The notes beneath the pieces were generated by a model. That model was not told the origin of the DNA and did not search any database. It worked only from the letters and a program-made list of their open reading frames with translations. The position numbers and the translations under genes were made by a program. From NCBI GenBank assembly GCA_946415365.1, contig CAMKSE010000010.1, forward strand, positions 1-64,000: DNA of 64,000 nt, given 5' to 3'. This DNA comes from an uncultured Prevotellaceae bacterium. Lineage in GTDB: Bacteria; Bacteroidota; Bacteroidia; Bacteroidales; Bacteroidaceae. Positions within the stretch are counted from its first letter, which is position 1. The number at the start of each line of letters is the position of its first letter. Below, in pieces: positions 24,072 to 32,431 of the stretch.

Positions 24072-24236
24072 ATGCCAGTAACAAGATCTCATAAGTTGAG
24101 GATGCAGTTGTATCAATATACAAGAGAGTTGCGGGAGAAACTTTATCAGGAGTTGGGGAAGGATAATTTGAAAAAGTATGATTACCCAGCAGTGGCTGAT
24201 GGATGCAGACTGAAAAAGAAGCATGATTATAGATAG
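24072..24236 (+). CDS. Small hypothetical ORF (54 aa)
   Basis: MPVTRSHKLRMQLYQYTREL starts a basic, helical 54-residue protein. It overlaps the next small frame by 14 bases. The family is not recognised, and a real small gene or a fragment are both possible. Confidence 0.4.
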   Translation: MPVTRSHKLRMQLYQYTRELREKLYQELGKDNLKKYDYPAVADGCRLKKKHDYR

Positions 24237-24345
24237 GATACCTGTACATGTAGCTACAAATGGAGGGTTACTGCCACGTGATAGCTACAAAGTCAGGGAA
24301 TTGGCTCGTATTCAGCATTTAGTTAACAAAATGGAGGTGCGGTAA
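24223..24345 (+). CDS. Small hypothetical ORF (40 aa)
   Basis: MIIDRIPVHVATNGGLLPRD starts a 40-residue frame that overlaps the previous one. It ends in a Lys/Arg-rich helix. It is not recognised and could be part of a decayed gene. Confidence 0.3.
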   Translation: MIIDRIPVHVATNGGLLPRDSYKVRELARIQHLVNKMEVR

Positions 24346-24412
24346 TTGGGTAGGTTATTATCATTTAGTAGCGTGGCCTAAGACTGATGCATTACCAGTG
24401 ATTCCGGAGGGA

Positions 24413-24541
24413 ATGTATTATATATTGGAGCATTATAGCTATGATTCAATAATGCAGAATGAACCAAAGGAAAGCTCATTATTTTGGAATATACCTTTAT
24501 TTAAAATAATAAGGAAAGAGAACTTTAGTGATTTCGGTTAA
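24413..24541 (+). CDS. Small ORF or gene fragment (42 aa from first ATG)
   Basis: The frame is open from 24323, but the first ATG is 24413 (MYYILEHYSYDSIMQNEP). The residues before it (WVGYYHLVAWPKTDALPVIP) also look coding, so this is more likely the tail of a broken gene. The family is not recognised. Confidence 0.3.
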   Translation: MYYILEHYSYDSIMQNEPKESSLFWNIPLFKIIRKENFSDFG

Positions 24542-24565
24542 TCCCCCACGGATAAAGTGATTCCT

Positions 24566-24985
24566 GGGGCCTGCCCCACACCCCGGTGTTAATTCAGTGG
24601 TAAAAGATTATTAAGGTAAAAATTCCACGCGCAGCCGATAAGCAACCCATCGCGAGTCCCGCGATACCAAAACAGTCAGAACTGACGGAGCTGCGAGAGG
24701 AGAGCTAAGCTCGCTTAGGCTATCCCGAGTCGTGAAGGAAGAAGACGTAGTCAGAGTCGTCGGCTTCTGCGACTTCCTGGTTAAGACACCCCATATAGGG
24801 GGTGGTTTGGTAGGGGGTGGATGTTTCTTGGTTCGTTCTTTGCGCCAAAGAATGAATGAAAACTTGGTTCGTTCTCTGCGCCAGAGCGCTCGGCTTTGCC
24901 GCTTTCCACCGAAGGGACGAAAGAATGAATGAAAAATGTTTCTTTTTTGAAAAGAAGATGCCCTCGGTTCTGCCGCTTTCACAAA
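24566..24985 (+). repeat. Hairpin-mosaic repeat, copy I, with an insertion in H2
   Basis: The opening module (24566-24616) has GGGGC-CT-GCCCC in place of GGGC-TCT-GCCC of copies E and H. H1 is at 24649-24665 (loop AGTCC). H2 is split: its 5' arm begins at about 24675, then about 75 bases including the 38-base module of copy D (24695-24732) intervene before the loop and 3' arm (24760-24779). Next come CACCCC-ATATA-GGGGGTG and TTCTTTG-CGC-CAAAGAA / CTCTG-CGC-CAGAG hairpins. It is the last copy in the window. Confidence 0.87.
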
Positions 24986-25094
24986 ACGAGTGACTGAAAG
25001 AACATAAAAAGGTACAGGGGAATCTCCCCTTCAAACAATGACAATTGAATAAGTCATACTGCTTCGAACCAGTTATATAAAAAATCGTTATTCG

Positions 25095-25163
25095 GGGCAG
25101 GCTCTTGCCTAAATTAATATCAAACCGCTAATACAATACCGTTTAGGTAATCCTGCCCTTTTT
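25095..25163 (+). terminator. Terminator-like long hairpin upstream of gmd
   Basis: GGGCAGG (25095-25101) pairs with CCTGCCC (25152-25158), and inside CCTAAA (25108-25113) with TTTAGG (25142-25147); five T follow at 25159-25163. It could be an intrinsic terminator or leader attenuator at the head of the polysaccharide operon, the kind of site that UpxY proteins act on. Confidence 0.6.
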
Positions 25164-25186
25164 AATTAATAAACAATTAAAATCTA

Positions 25187-25261
25187 AACTGATAAGTGAG
25201 TGCCACCTCTAGTGGTTCTGAGAGCAACTAATCCACAAGAGAGTGGTGCTCCTTATCAGTT
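25187..25261 (+). ncRNA. Candidate structured RNA, copy 1 (upstream of gmd)
   Basis: A perfect 10-bp closing stem (25187-25196 with 25252-25261) encloses an imperfect second helix and an inner stem GTGG/CCAC (25212-25215 with 25233-25236). The apical part has GGTTC-T-GAG and CAAC-T-AATCC, which recur in copy 2 at 30049-30117, where the inner stem is CTTTGG/CCAAAG. The class is unknown to me; a cis-regulatory leader element is the simplest reading. Confidence 0.55.
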
Positions 25262-25289
25262 GCTTAATTTGAAATTATTAATAAACCAA

Positions 25290-25395
25290 ATAGTAGGAAC
25301 AGGCTACGTTGGCCTGGTAAATGATACATGCTTCGCTGAGATGGAGCGCATGTGACGTGCGTCGATGTTGACGCACAGAAGATTATCCTTGTGTA
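25290..25395 (+). pseudogene. Remnant of a UDP-glucose 6-dehydrogenase (ugd) gene start
   Basis: The sequence reads IVGTGYVGLVNDTCFAEM, the NAD-binding start of Ugd, and after the loss of one G near 25345 continues in another frame as GAHVTCVDVDAQKI. Only about 35 codons remain. It shows that a ugd gene once stood at the head of this locus and was replaced. Confidence 0.75.
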
Positions 25396-25422
25396 AAAAT
25401 ATTAATTTGAAAATATCAACTT

Positions 25423-26526
25423 ATGAAGACAGCATTAATTACTGGAATTACAGGCCAAGACGGATCATACTTGGCAGAGTTTTTGTTGGAAAAAGGTTAT
25501 GATGTTCATGGGACGATTCGTAGAAGTTCTGTGGACTTCCGCGAGCGTATAGCACATTTGGAGGGAACTCCACATTTCCATCTGCACTATGCAGATTTGG
25601 GTGACTCTATGAGCGTGCTAGGAGTGATTGGTAAGGTACGCCCAGATGAAATATATAACTTGGCAGCACAGAGCCACGTTCAGGTGAGCTTCGATAGCCC
25701 AGAGTTTACTGCTGATGTGGATGCTGTGGGCGTACTTCGTATTCTGGAGGCTGTTCGTCAGCTAGGTATGACAGAGACATGCCGCATTTATCAGGCATCG
25801 ACATCTGAGCTGTACGGCAAGGTGGAGGAGGTTCCTCAGAATGAGAACACTCCCTTCCATCCCTATAGTCCTTATGCAGTGGCTAAGCAGTATGGGTTCT
25901 GGATTGTGAAGGAATACCGCGAGGCATACGACATGTATTGCTGCTCAGGCATCTTGTTTAACCACGAGTCAGAGCGTCGTGGTGAAACTTTCGTAACCCG
26001 TAAGATTACGCTGGCTGCGGCTCGCATCAGCCAAGGTGTGCAGGATTGTCTTTATTTAGGCAATATGGATAGTCTCCGTGACTGGGGATATGCGAAGGAC
26101 TACGTGGAGTGTATGTGGCTGATATTGCAGCAGGATAAACCTGAAGACTTTGTAATTGCAACGGGTGTGCAGCATAGTGTGCGCGAATTTACAGACTTGG
26201 CTTTCAAACATGCAGGCATTGAACTGAAGTTTGAGGGCGAGGGTGTCAACGAGAAGGGTATCTGTGTAGCAGGTCCCAAAAACCTCATTGGTAAAACCCT
26301 TGTTGCTGTCAGCGAGGACTTCTATCGTCCGACAGACGTTGTCAACCTTTGGGGTGATCCCACGAAAGCAAAAGCTAAGTTAGGCTGGAACCCCAACAAG
26401 ACTTCGTTCGAAGAACTTGTGAAACTCATGGTCGAGTACGATATCGCCAAGGTAGCAGCCGAAGGTGCTGCTGCAAAAGTCCGCACAAATCTTGCAGAGT
26501 ATCTCGAAAAGGGTATTGTAAAATAA
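25423..26526 (+). CDS. gmd: GDP-mannose 4,6-dehydratase
   Basis: Converts GDP-D-mannose to GDP-4-keto-6-deoxymannose, the first step to GDP-L-fucose. An extended SDR of 367 residues: nucleotide-binding TGITGQDG at 7-14, catalytic STSELYG near 127-132 and Tyr151-x3-Lys155, and [11 protein letters not shown] in the substrate region. Length is typical of bacterial Gmd. It opens the polysaccharide operon, followed by fcl, manA and manC, which together make GDP-mannose into GDP-fucose. The leader of about 250 bases is structured. Confidence 0.98.
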   Translation: MKTALITGITGQDGSYLAEFLLEKGYDVHGTIRRSSVDFRERIAHLEGTPHFHLHYADLGDSMSVLGVIGKVRPDEIYNLAAQSHVQVSFDSPEFTADVDAVGVLRILEAVRQLGMTETCRIYQASTSELYGKVEEVPQNENTPFHPYSPYAVAKQYGFWIVKEYREAYDMYCCSGILFNHESERRGETFVTRKITLAAARISQGVQDCLYLGNMDSLRDWGYAKDYVECMWLILQQDKPEDFVIATGVQHSVREFTDLAFKHAGIELKFEGEGVNEKGICVAGPKNLIGKTLVAVSEDFYRPTDVVNLWGDPTKAKAKLGWNPNKTSFEELVKLMVEYDIAKVAAEGAAAKVRTNLAEYLEKGIVK

Positions 26527-26593
26527 ACAGTTTCTATATTATCTGTGATTTCTGTGAGACAAATATAATCAATCCGTTAAATCCGTATAATCC

Positions 26594-27766
26594 GTGTTAA
26601 GTAAAGATAGTAAAATTTATGTGGCAGGCCACAATGGTCTTGTGGGCTCTGCCATTTGGAACAACCTGCTTCAGCGAGGCTATACCAACTTGGTTGGTCG
26701 TAGCCACAAAGAGCTGGATTTGACCGATCAGAATGCAGTTAAAGCGTTCTTCGATGAAGAACAGCCGGATGCAGTGGTGCTGGCTGCTGCCTTTGTGGGT
26801 GGCATTATGGCCAACATGCTCTATCGTGCAGACTTCATTATGATGAACATGAAGATACAGTGCAATGTCATTAGTGAGTCTTACGCACATGGCGTTAAAA
26901 AGCTGCTCTTCTTGGGTAGCACCTGTATTTATCCTAAAAATGCGCCCCAGCCGATGAAAGAGGATTGTTTGTTGACAAGCCCTCTGGAATATACCAATGA
27001 GGAGTATGCTATCGCCAAGATTGCGGGGTTGAAGATGTGTGAAAGCTATAACTTGCAGTATGGTACAAACTACATTGCCGTAATGCCTACGAACCTCTAT
27101 GGGCCGAATGACAATTTCCATCTAGAGAATAGTCATGTTATGCCAGCTATGATGCGCAAGGTGTATTTGGCGAAACTGATACATGATGGTGCTTGGGACA
27201 AGATCGCTATTGATCTAAACAAACGCCCCGTTGAAGGAGTAACTGGCAATGCCAGCCATGGAGAAATCCTTATGGTACTTTCCAAGTACGGTATAGAAAA
27301 TAATAAGGTGATTCTTTGGGGCACTGGTACACCTTTACGTGAGTTTCTGTGGTCAGAGGATATGGCTGACGCATCAGTCCATGTACTCCTGAATGTGAAT
27401 TTCAGTGACATCATTGGTATTGAGAAATATAGCTCAGTACATTTTGGTGCTTCAACCGATGGTGCTGTAGATAGAAACCATAGTGCAGGGCGCGGTGGTT
27501 ATATCCCCAGCCTAGGCGAAATCCGCAATTGCCATATTAATGTAGGTACAGGTAAAGAACTTACCATACGCGAACTGAGCGAACTTGTTGTAAAGGCTGT
27601 AAACTTTGAAGGTGAAGTCGAGTTTGATGCCTCCAAGCCAGATGGTACCATGCGTAAGCTCATTGATGTGAGTAAGTTGCATTCATTAGGATGGCGACAT
27701 AAGATAGACATCGAAGAAGGCGTACAGAAACTCTTTGATTGGTACAAGCAAAGCTTAGAATCGTAA
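26594..27766 (+). CDS. fcl: GDP-L-fucose synthase
   Basis: An epimerase-reductase (WcaG/Fcl) that turns GDP-4-keto-6-deoxymannose into GDP-L-fucose. The start shown is a GTG (26594), since SKDSKIYVAGHNGLVGSAI follows at once and no ATG lies before the cofactor motif (GHNGLVG at 12-18). The Y-A-I-A-K catalytic signature (EEYAIAKIAG) and LYGPNDNFH are present. With 390 residues it is longer than E. coli Fcl (321) owing to an insertion around 205-235 and 285-300, usual in Bacteroidales. The preceding 67 bases are ATCCGTG/TCTGTG filler. Confidence 0.97.
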   Translation: MLSKDSKIYVAGHNGLVGSAIWNNLLQRGYTNLVGRSHKELDLTDQNAVKAFFDEEQPDAVVLAAAFVGGIMANMLYRADFIMMNMKIQCNVISESYAHGVKKLLFLGSTCIYPKNAPQPMKEDCLLTSPLEYTNEEYAIAKIAGLKMCESYNLQYGTNYIAVMPTNLYGPNDNFHLENSHVMPAMMRKVYLAKLIHDGAWDKIAIDLNKRPVEGVTGNASHGEILMVLSKYGIENNKVILWGTGTPLREFLWSEDMADASVHVLLNVNFSDIIGIEKYSSVHFGASTDGAVDRNHSAGRGGYIPSLGEIRNCHINVGTGKELTIRELSELVVKAVNFEGEVEFDASKPDGTMRKLIDVSKLHSLGWRHKIDIEEGVQKLFDWYKQSLES

Positions 27767-27820
27767 AGAAGCTTTCAGCCACATTACGATTTGAGTATTT
27801 AGATCACAAAGATAGTTCTC

Positions 27821-28861
27821 ATGCAATTATACCCATTTCTCTTTGAACCCAACCTCCACTCAGTGATCTGGGGTGGCAACCAACTCAGGCCCTATAAAGG
27901 CCTTGATTCAACTGATGAGCCCATTGGCGAGAGCTGGGAGGTAAGTGCAGTGCCGACCAGTACCAGTATCATTGCCAATGGTACGCTGAAAGGCAAAGAC
28001 CTGATTTCTGCTATTAATGAACAACCCGATGCCATCCTTGGCAAGAAGGTTAACGAGAAATACAATGGCCAGCTGCCACTGTTGGTGAAGTTCATCGATG
28101 CCAAGCGAGACCTGAGTATTCAGGTTCATCCCAATGACGAGATGGCCATGCGCGAACATGGTAAGATGGGTAAATCCGAGATGTGGTATGTCATCAAGGC
28201 AGATGAAGGAGCGCATCTTTATGCTGGGTTTAAGCAGAATATCACGCCATACGAATATCAGAAACGTGTAGAAGACGGAAGCATAACAGAAGTCCTTGCT
28301 GACCATCAAGTGAAGGCAGGTGATGTATTTTATCTTCCTGCCGGGCGTGTTCATGCCATTTGTGGTGGCATATTGCTGGCTGAAGTCCAGCAGTCATCAG
28401 ATGTGACTTACAGGATCTTCGATTACAATCGTCCTGGCTTGGATGGAAAACCCCGTGAGTTGCATACAGAACTGGCAGCGAAAGCTTTGGATTATCATGT
28501 GATTGACAACTACCGGACAGAATATGTGGAGACACCCAACAATGCTATTCAGATAATAGACTCTCCATATTTTAGCGTGCGCATAATGGAAGTTTCAAAA
28601 TCATTCCATCGCGACCTTCGCAAATACGATAGTTTCATTATCACGATGTGTATAGAGGGTGATTGCCGGATACGAGTGCGAGGCACTGGTGAAGAAATAC
28701 TGCTTAAACAAGGCAATAGCACACTGATTCCAGCTGCCATAGCAAATTATGATGTGATACCTCTGAATGGGAAAACCCGCATCCTTGATGCGTTTATAGA
28801 TAATATGGATAGAAGTATCACCAGTAAGGTGACACGCTTTTTACATATAACACAGAAATAA
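27821..28861 (+). CDS. manA: Mannose-6-phosphate isomerase, class I
   Basis: Interconverts fructose 6-phosphate and mannose 6-phosphate, feeding GDP-mannose synthesis. This 346-residue cupin-type zinc enzyme has PNLHSVIWGGNQLRPYKGL at the start, the zinc motif QVHPND near 100-105, and FYLPAGRVHAIC around 170. It lies between fcl and manC in the same direction and so supplies a dedicated nucleotide-sugar branch. Length is that of the short bacterial class. Confidence 0.96.
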   Translation: MQLYPFLFEPNLHSVIWGGNQLRPYKGLDSTDEPIGESWEVSAVPTSTSIIANGTLKGKDLISAINEQPDAILGKKVNEKYNGQLPLLVKFIDAKRDLSIQVHPNDEMAMREHGKMGKSEMWYVIKADEGAHLYAGFKQNITPYEYQKRVEDGSITEVLADHQVKAGDVFYLPAGRVHAICGGILLAEVQQSSDVTYRIFDYNRPGLDGKPRELHTELAAKALDYHVIDNYRTEYVETPNNAIQIIDSPYFSVRIMEVSKSFHRDLRKYDSFIITMCIEGDCRIRVRGTGEEILLKQGNSTLIPAAIANYDVIPLNGKTRILDAFIDNMDRSITSKVTRFLHITQK

Positions 28862-28871
28862 CGAATTTGTA

Positions 28872-29900
28872 ATGAATACGCATGTTGTTATAATGGCAGG
28901 CGGCGTAGGCAGCCGTTTCTGGCCGTTAAGTACACCTGAATATCCTAAACAGTTCATTGATATCTTAGGCTGTGGAAGAACGCTTATTCAGCTGACGGTT
29001 GACCGCTTCAAGGGCATTAGTCCAAATGCGAACTTTTGGGTAGTCACCAACGCTAAATACGTTGATATAGTAAAACAGCAGTTGCCAGACATCCCTGCTG
29101 AGCATATATTGGCAGAGCCAGCAGCCCGCAACACCGCTCCTTGCATTGCATGGGCTTGTTGGAGCATTAAGAAAGAAGATCCAAATGCCAATGTGGTTGT
29201 TACACCTGCAGATGCCGTGGTGATGAACCCGGAAGAATTCCGAAGAGTGATTAAGCACTCATTGGTGTTTACAGAGAATTGGGAGGCCATTGTTACAATA
29301 GGTATCAGACCTACCAGACCCGAAACAGGTTATGGCTATGTAGAAGCAGGTCAGGCCATGAATTCTGTTATTAATAAGGTTAAAGCCTTTAAGGAGAAAC
29401 CAGATCATGATACAGCGGTGAGATACCTTGAAGCAGGTAATTATCTATGGAACGCTGGTATCTTTGTATGGAACATAGAAACAATAACAGACTGCATAAC
29501 CAAGTACAAACCACAGATTGCATCCCAAATGGATCAGATAGCAGCCACTGGTGATGTTGTAGGTATATTTCCTCAGTGTGAAAAAATATCTATAGACTTC
29601 GCTGTCATGGAGCCTGCTGCAGCGGATGGTTTTGTTTACACTCATCCTGCCGATTTCGGCTGGAGTGACCTCGGAAACTGGGCCTCTTTGCACGATAAGT
29701 TGCAGAAGGATGAAAACAACAATGGGTCTGTAGGCAATGTGAAACTTTACGAGTGCAATAACTGCGTGGTTCATGCAGAAGATGCAAAGAAAGTGGTCCT
29801 TCAGGGTCTTGATGGCTATATCTTCAGTGAGAAGAACGGCCAGATTCTTCTTTGTAAGCGTAGCGAGGAACAAAGAATTAGGGATTTTTCTGTGGATTAA
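28872..29900 (+). CDS. manC: Mannose-1-phosphate guanylyltransferase
   Basis: Makes GDP-mannose from mannose 1-phosphate and GTP. The 342-residue protein has the nucleotidyltransferase start MAGGVGSRFWPLS at 8-20, EPAARNTAPCIAWA and the SIDFAVMEPA motif of GDP-mannose pyrophosphorylases. It lacks the C-terminal isomerase domain of bifunctional ManC proteins, which fits a separate manA 10 bases upstream. It is the last gene of the GDP-fucose block. No phosphomannomutase gene is present and one must be encoded elsewhere. Confidence 0.96.
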   Translation: MNTHVVIMAGGVGSRFWPLSTPEYPKQFIDILGCGRTLIQLTVDRFKGISPNANFWVVTNAKYVDIVKQQLPDIPAEHILAEPAARNTAPCIAWACWSIKKEDPNANVVVTPADAVVMNPEEFRRVIKHSLVFTENWEAIVTIGIRPTRPETGYGYVEAGQAMNSVINKVKAFKEKPDHDTAVRYLEAGNYLWNAGIFVWNIETITDCITKYKPQIASQMDQIAATGDVVGIFPQCEKISIDFAVMEPAAADGFVYTHPADFGWSDLGNWASLHDKLQKDENNNGSVGNVKLYECNNCVVHAEDAKKVVLQGLDGYIFSEKNGQILLCKRSEEQRIRDFSVD

Positions 29901-30048
29901 TTTACAACCAATAAGATAGAAATTATATAAGCGTTCATTTAAAAATAAAATGCAAGTAAACTGACAAGGCAATATTTAGTGAGAAAGATACCAAACACCT
30001 TCATCTGAAGGACTTTGACTTTCCGTTCGAATATAGTGTATATAAATT

Positions 30049-30117
30049 CTGATAAGTGGACTGTCCGAGCCTTTGGTTCCGAGCAACAAATCCAAAGAGG
30101 TGGCAGTTCCTTATTAG
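30049..30117 (+). ncRNA. Candidate structured RNA, copy 2
   Basis: A closing stem CTGATAAG / CTTATTAG (30049-30056 with 30110-30117, one G-U pair) and an inner perfect stem CTTTGG / CCAAAG (30071-30076 with 30092-30097) enclose GGTTCCGAGCAACAAATCC, which matches the loop of copy 1 (25187-25261) despite different stem sequences. It lies between manC and the next gene block. The rest of the gap 29901-30219 shows no gene. Confidence 0.55.
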
Positions 30118-30219
30118 ATTTAAAAGTATCACTGTCGCGAGAAGCTATATAGTAAATCGTTATATCGGAGGGACGCATGGTATTAGTTTGATTTTTTAGT
30201 AACCGCTTACAGAAATAAG

Positions 30220-30723
30220 ATGATGAGGATACAGAATAATACAATGGTAAAAAGAGCTATAGCCTTTCTTTTTTTGTTGTTTTGCTTAATTGAATCTATT
30301 TGTGCGGACACAAGAAAATCATTGATTGTGGAGTGCAATAATGGCACAACAGTCAATTTTCTATTAGCCAATTTACCAGAACTGACATTTTCCAACCGGT
30401 CTTTAGTGGTGAAGGACAACATACAATCTTTTAGTTTCATAATTGATAATGTTTTGCAATACTATTTTACATCAGAGGAAACCGATATTACAAGAGTTGG
30501 AAGCCAGCCAAACATACGATTCTATTATGATACAGACGGCAATGTTGTCGTTGAAGGCTTTGACCAGCCAGCTCAAATACGCCTTTTTTCCGTCAAAGGA
30601 TGGGATTATTCAGATTGCGTATCAGAGATCAATGACAAGGCTGTCGTCTCACTCTCATCTCTCCAAAAGGGTGTATATATCATCAGCATTAACAATCAAC
30701 AGATTAAAGTTTACAAAAAATGA
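30220..30723 (+). CDS. Secreted protein with sorting-domain-like C-terminus
   Basis: A 167-residue protein with a signal peptide (VKRAIAFLFLLFCLIESICA; the start may be the ATG at 30244). The mature part has short beta strands, and the end (VVSLSSLQKGVYIISINNQQIKVYK) resembles the Por/type IX secretion sorting domain of Bacteroidota, with the typical L-x-x-G-v-Y-i-i sequence. It overlaps the phosphoesterase gene by 4 bases. The function is unknown; it is perhaps a small surface partner of that enzyme. Confidence 0.7.
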   Translation: MMRIQNNTMVKRAIAFLFLLFCLIESICADTRKSLIVECNNGTTVNFLLANLPELTFSNRSLVVKDNIQSFSFIIDNVLQYYFTSEETDITRVGSQPNIRFYYDTDGNVVVEGFDQPAQIRLFSVKGWDYSDCVSEINDKAVVSLSSLQKGVYIISINNQQIKVYKK

Positions 30724-32009
30724 AAAGATTACTTATTTCTCTTTGGACAATTATTGGTATTTCGGTTAGCATCATAGCTCAGGAGATGGTTATTGAAAAG
30801 ACCGACAAAACAACGATTAGAATTAATGTTGATGAAATTCAGCGAGCCTATTTCGATTTCGAAAATAACAATGATAACGATGATATCGGAAATGTTCAAA
30901 AATGGTCTGACTTTAATTTTCTCTTCTTTAGTGATGTTCATGGTAATGCAAATAATGTAACTAACATACTCAAATATGCAGAGTCTTTAGAGGCAAATAT
31001 TGATTGTGTTATTAATGGTGGTGATATTGTAGGTTCAACAATGTCAGAAGGATTGGAGTGGTATAACGATCTAGTAGAAAATTGTAGTGTTCCAGTTCTT
31101 GCTGTGCCAGGAAACCACGACTGTTGGAATTCTACCGGATGGGATTGGGCAGACGGGGTGTCAATTTATAATCTTATAACAAAGGAAGTCGCAGAAACAG
31201 TTCCTTCAATTGTACAGCCATCAAACGCTGCCACTAAAGGATTGAACTACTATTATAAAGATTTCGGGAATATCAGGGTAATATGCTTAACTGCAATTTC
31301 AAATTATTACTATGATTCCGAACAGGATACTTGGCTTAGAGGAGTTTTAGAATCTGCAAGAACTACATATCATTATTATAAAATTGTGTCAAGGAGACCT
31401 AAAGCATATACTTTTGTTGAAGGAGATGTTGTTACCGCCATACTTGAAAATGATGCAGTATTAGGTGATACGTCTTATAATAATGCTTCATACGAGGGTA
31501 ATATATACGCTGTGCCAATGAGTGTTATTATAGTTAATCACTGTCCTTTTACTCCATCTGTAGCTGATAGAGTCCCTTCAAACAGATTAAACTCATGGTT
31601 TGATTATACCAAAGGTGACAAAGGCTTTAATAAGAATATTATTTATGATGGTCTTGCGTTATCAGATGGAGTAGATGTAGCAGTCAATGATTACATTGCA
31701 AAGGGCGGATCATTTATTTGTTATCTTACTGGTCATACTCATGCTGATAATATTCTTACACATAAAATATACAATAGTCAGTTCATGATTAATATCACAA
31801 CTGCAAACGGATTAAGGCATACTGACAGTGCTGCAGCAACAAGCAAGTATGATCCAAATTATGATTGCTTTGACCATATTGGAATAGATCTTAGAAGTGG
31901 GATGATAAAAGTATTAAGAGTTGGACTTGCACAGGATTCAGCAATGAGAACAAGGAGGAGTTGGTGCTACGACTTTGTTAATCAAGTTTTGTTAAGTGAA
32001 AATAATTAA
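30720..32009 (+). CDS. Secreted calcineurin-like metallophosphoesterase
   Basis: A 429-residue exported hydrolase. A signal peptide (MKRLLISLWTIIGISVSIIAQ) is followed by a short strand-rich linker and the metallophosphoesterase motifs FFSDVHGN, NGGDIV, PGNHDCW and a late GHTHADN. These bind two metal ions and cleave phosphate mono- or diesters. In a locus that seems to make a phosphodiester-linked polymer, an enzyme acting on the polymer or its head groups is plausible but unproven. It is translationally coupled to the upstream gene. Confidence 0.88.
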   Translation: MKRLLISLWTIIGISVSIIAQEMVIEKTDKTTIRINVDEIQRAYFDFENNNDNDDIGNVQKWSDFNFLFFSDVHGNANNVTNILKYAESLEANIDCVINGGDIVGSTMSEGLEWYNDLVENCSVPVLAVPGNHDCWNSTGWDWADGVSIYNLITKEVAETVPSIVQPSNAATKGLNYYYKDFGNIRVICLTAISNYYYDSEQDTWLRGVLESARTTYHYYKIVSRRPKAYTFVEGDVVTAILENDAVLGDTSYNNASYEGNIYAVPMSVIIVNHCPFTPSVADRVPSNRLNSWFDYTKGDKGFNKNIIYDGLALSDGVDVAVNDYIAKGGSFICYLTGHTHADNILTHKIYNSQFMINITTANGLRHTDSAAATSKYDPNYDCFDHIGIDLRSGMIKVLRVGLAQDSAMRTRRSWCYDFVNQVLLSENN

Positions 32010-32027
32010 CTATAATTATTGCACGTT

Positions 32028-32423
32028 CACCACAAAAGGGCATCCCCATTTGTTTCCGAAGATATTATTTCTGACAATATTCGTGTATGCAAGGAGAAAG
32101 GAAACGTGATGAGCGCAAGTTCTGCTTATTTGCTCTATGGCAAGAATGATGGTGACCAAAACATCAATCGTGATACATTCAAGGTTTTGACTGCTCCGCA
32201 GAGGTTCTTGTATAAGATTATTGTTTCTATCTGCGAGGAGGTTAGTAAAAGGGATTAACTAAATAAGATAGAGGCTCATACCACTGCAAAAATGACAGAG
32301 TTGGGGATACCAATCTGTTTCTCAAAAGGCGATCAGACTAATATCAAGATAACAACGAATGAGGATCTTGAACTGTTCACAGGTTATGTTCTTGCTCAAA
32401 AGTATAAATTTGGAAAATTATAG
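32028..32423 (+). pseudogene. Decayed second half of an IspD-like cytidylyltransferase gene
   Basis: It reads ASPFVSEDIISDNIRVCKEKG, LLYGKNDGDQNINRDTF, then after a stop near 32256 continues IEAHTTAKMTELGIPICFSKG and ITTNEDLELFTGYVLAQKY. This matches, residue for residue in order, the second half of the intact gene at 34105-34842. The first half is gone and stops interrupt it. It is the left border of the licA-like block, evidence of cassette exchange by recombination between related genes. Confidence 0.82.
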
Positions 32424-32431
32424 TTTAAAAT

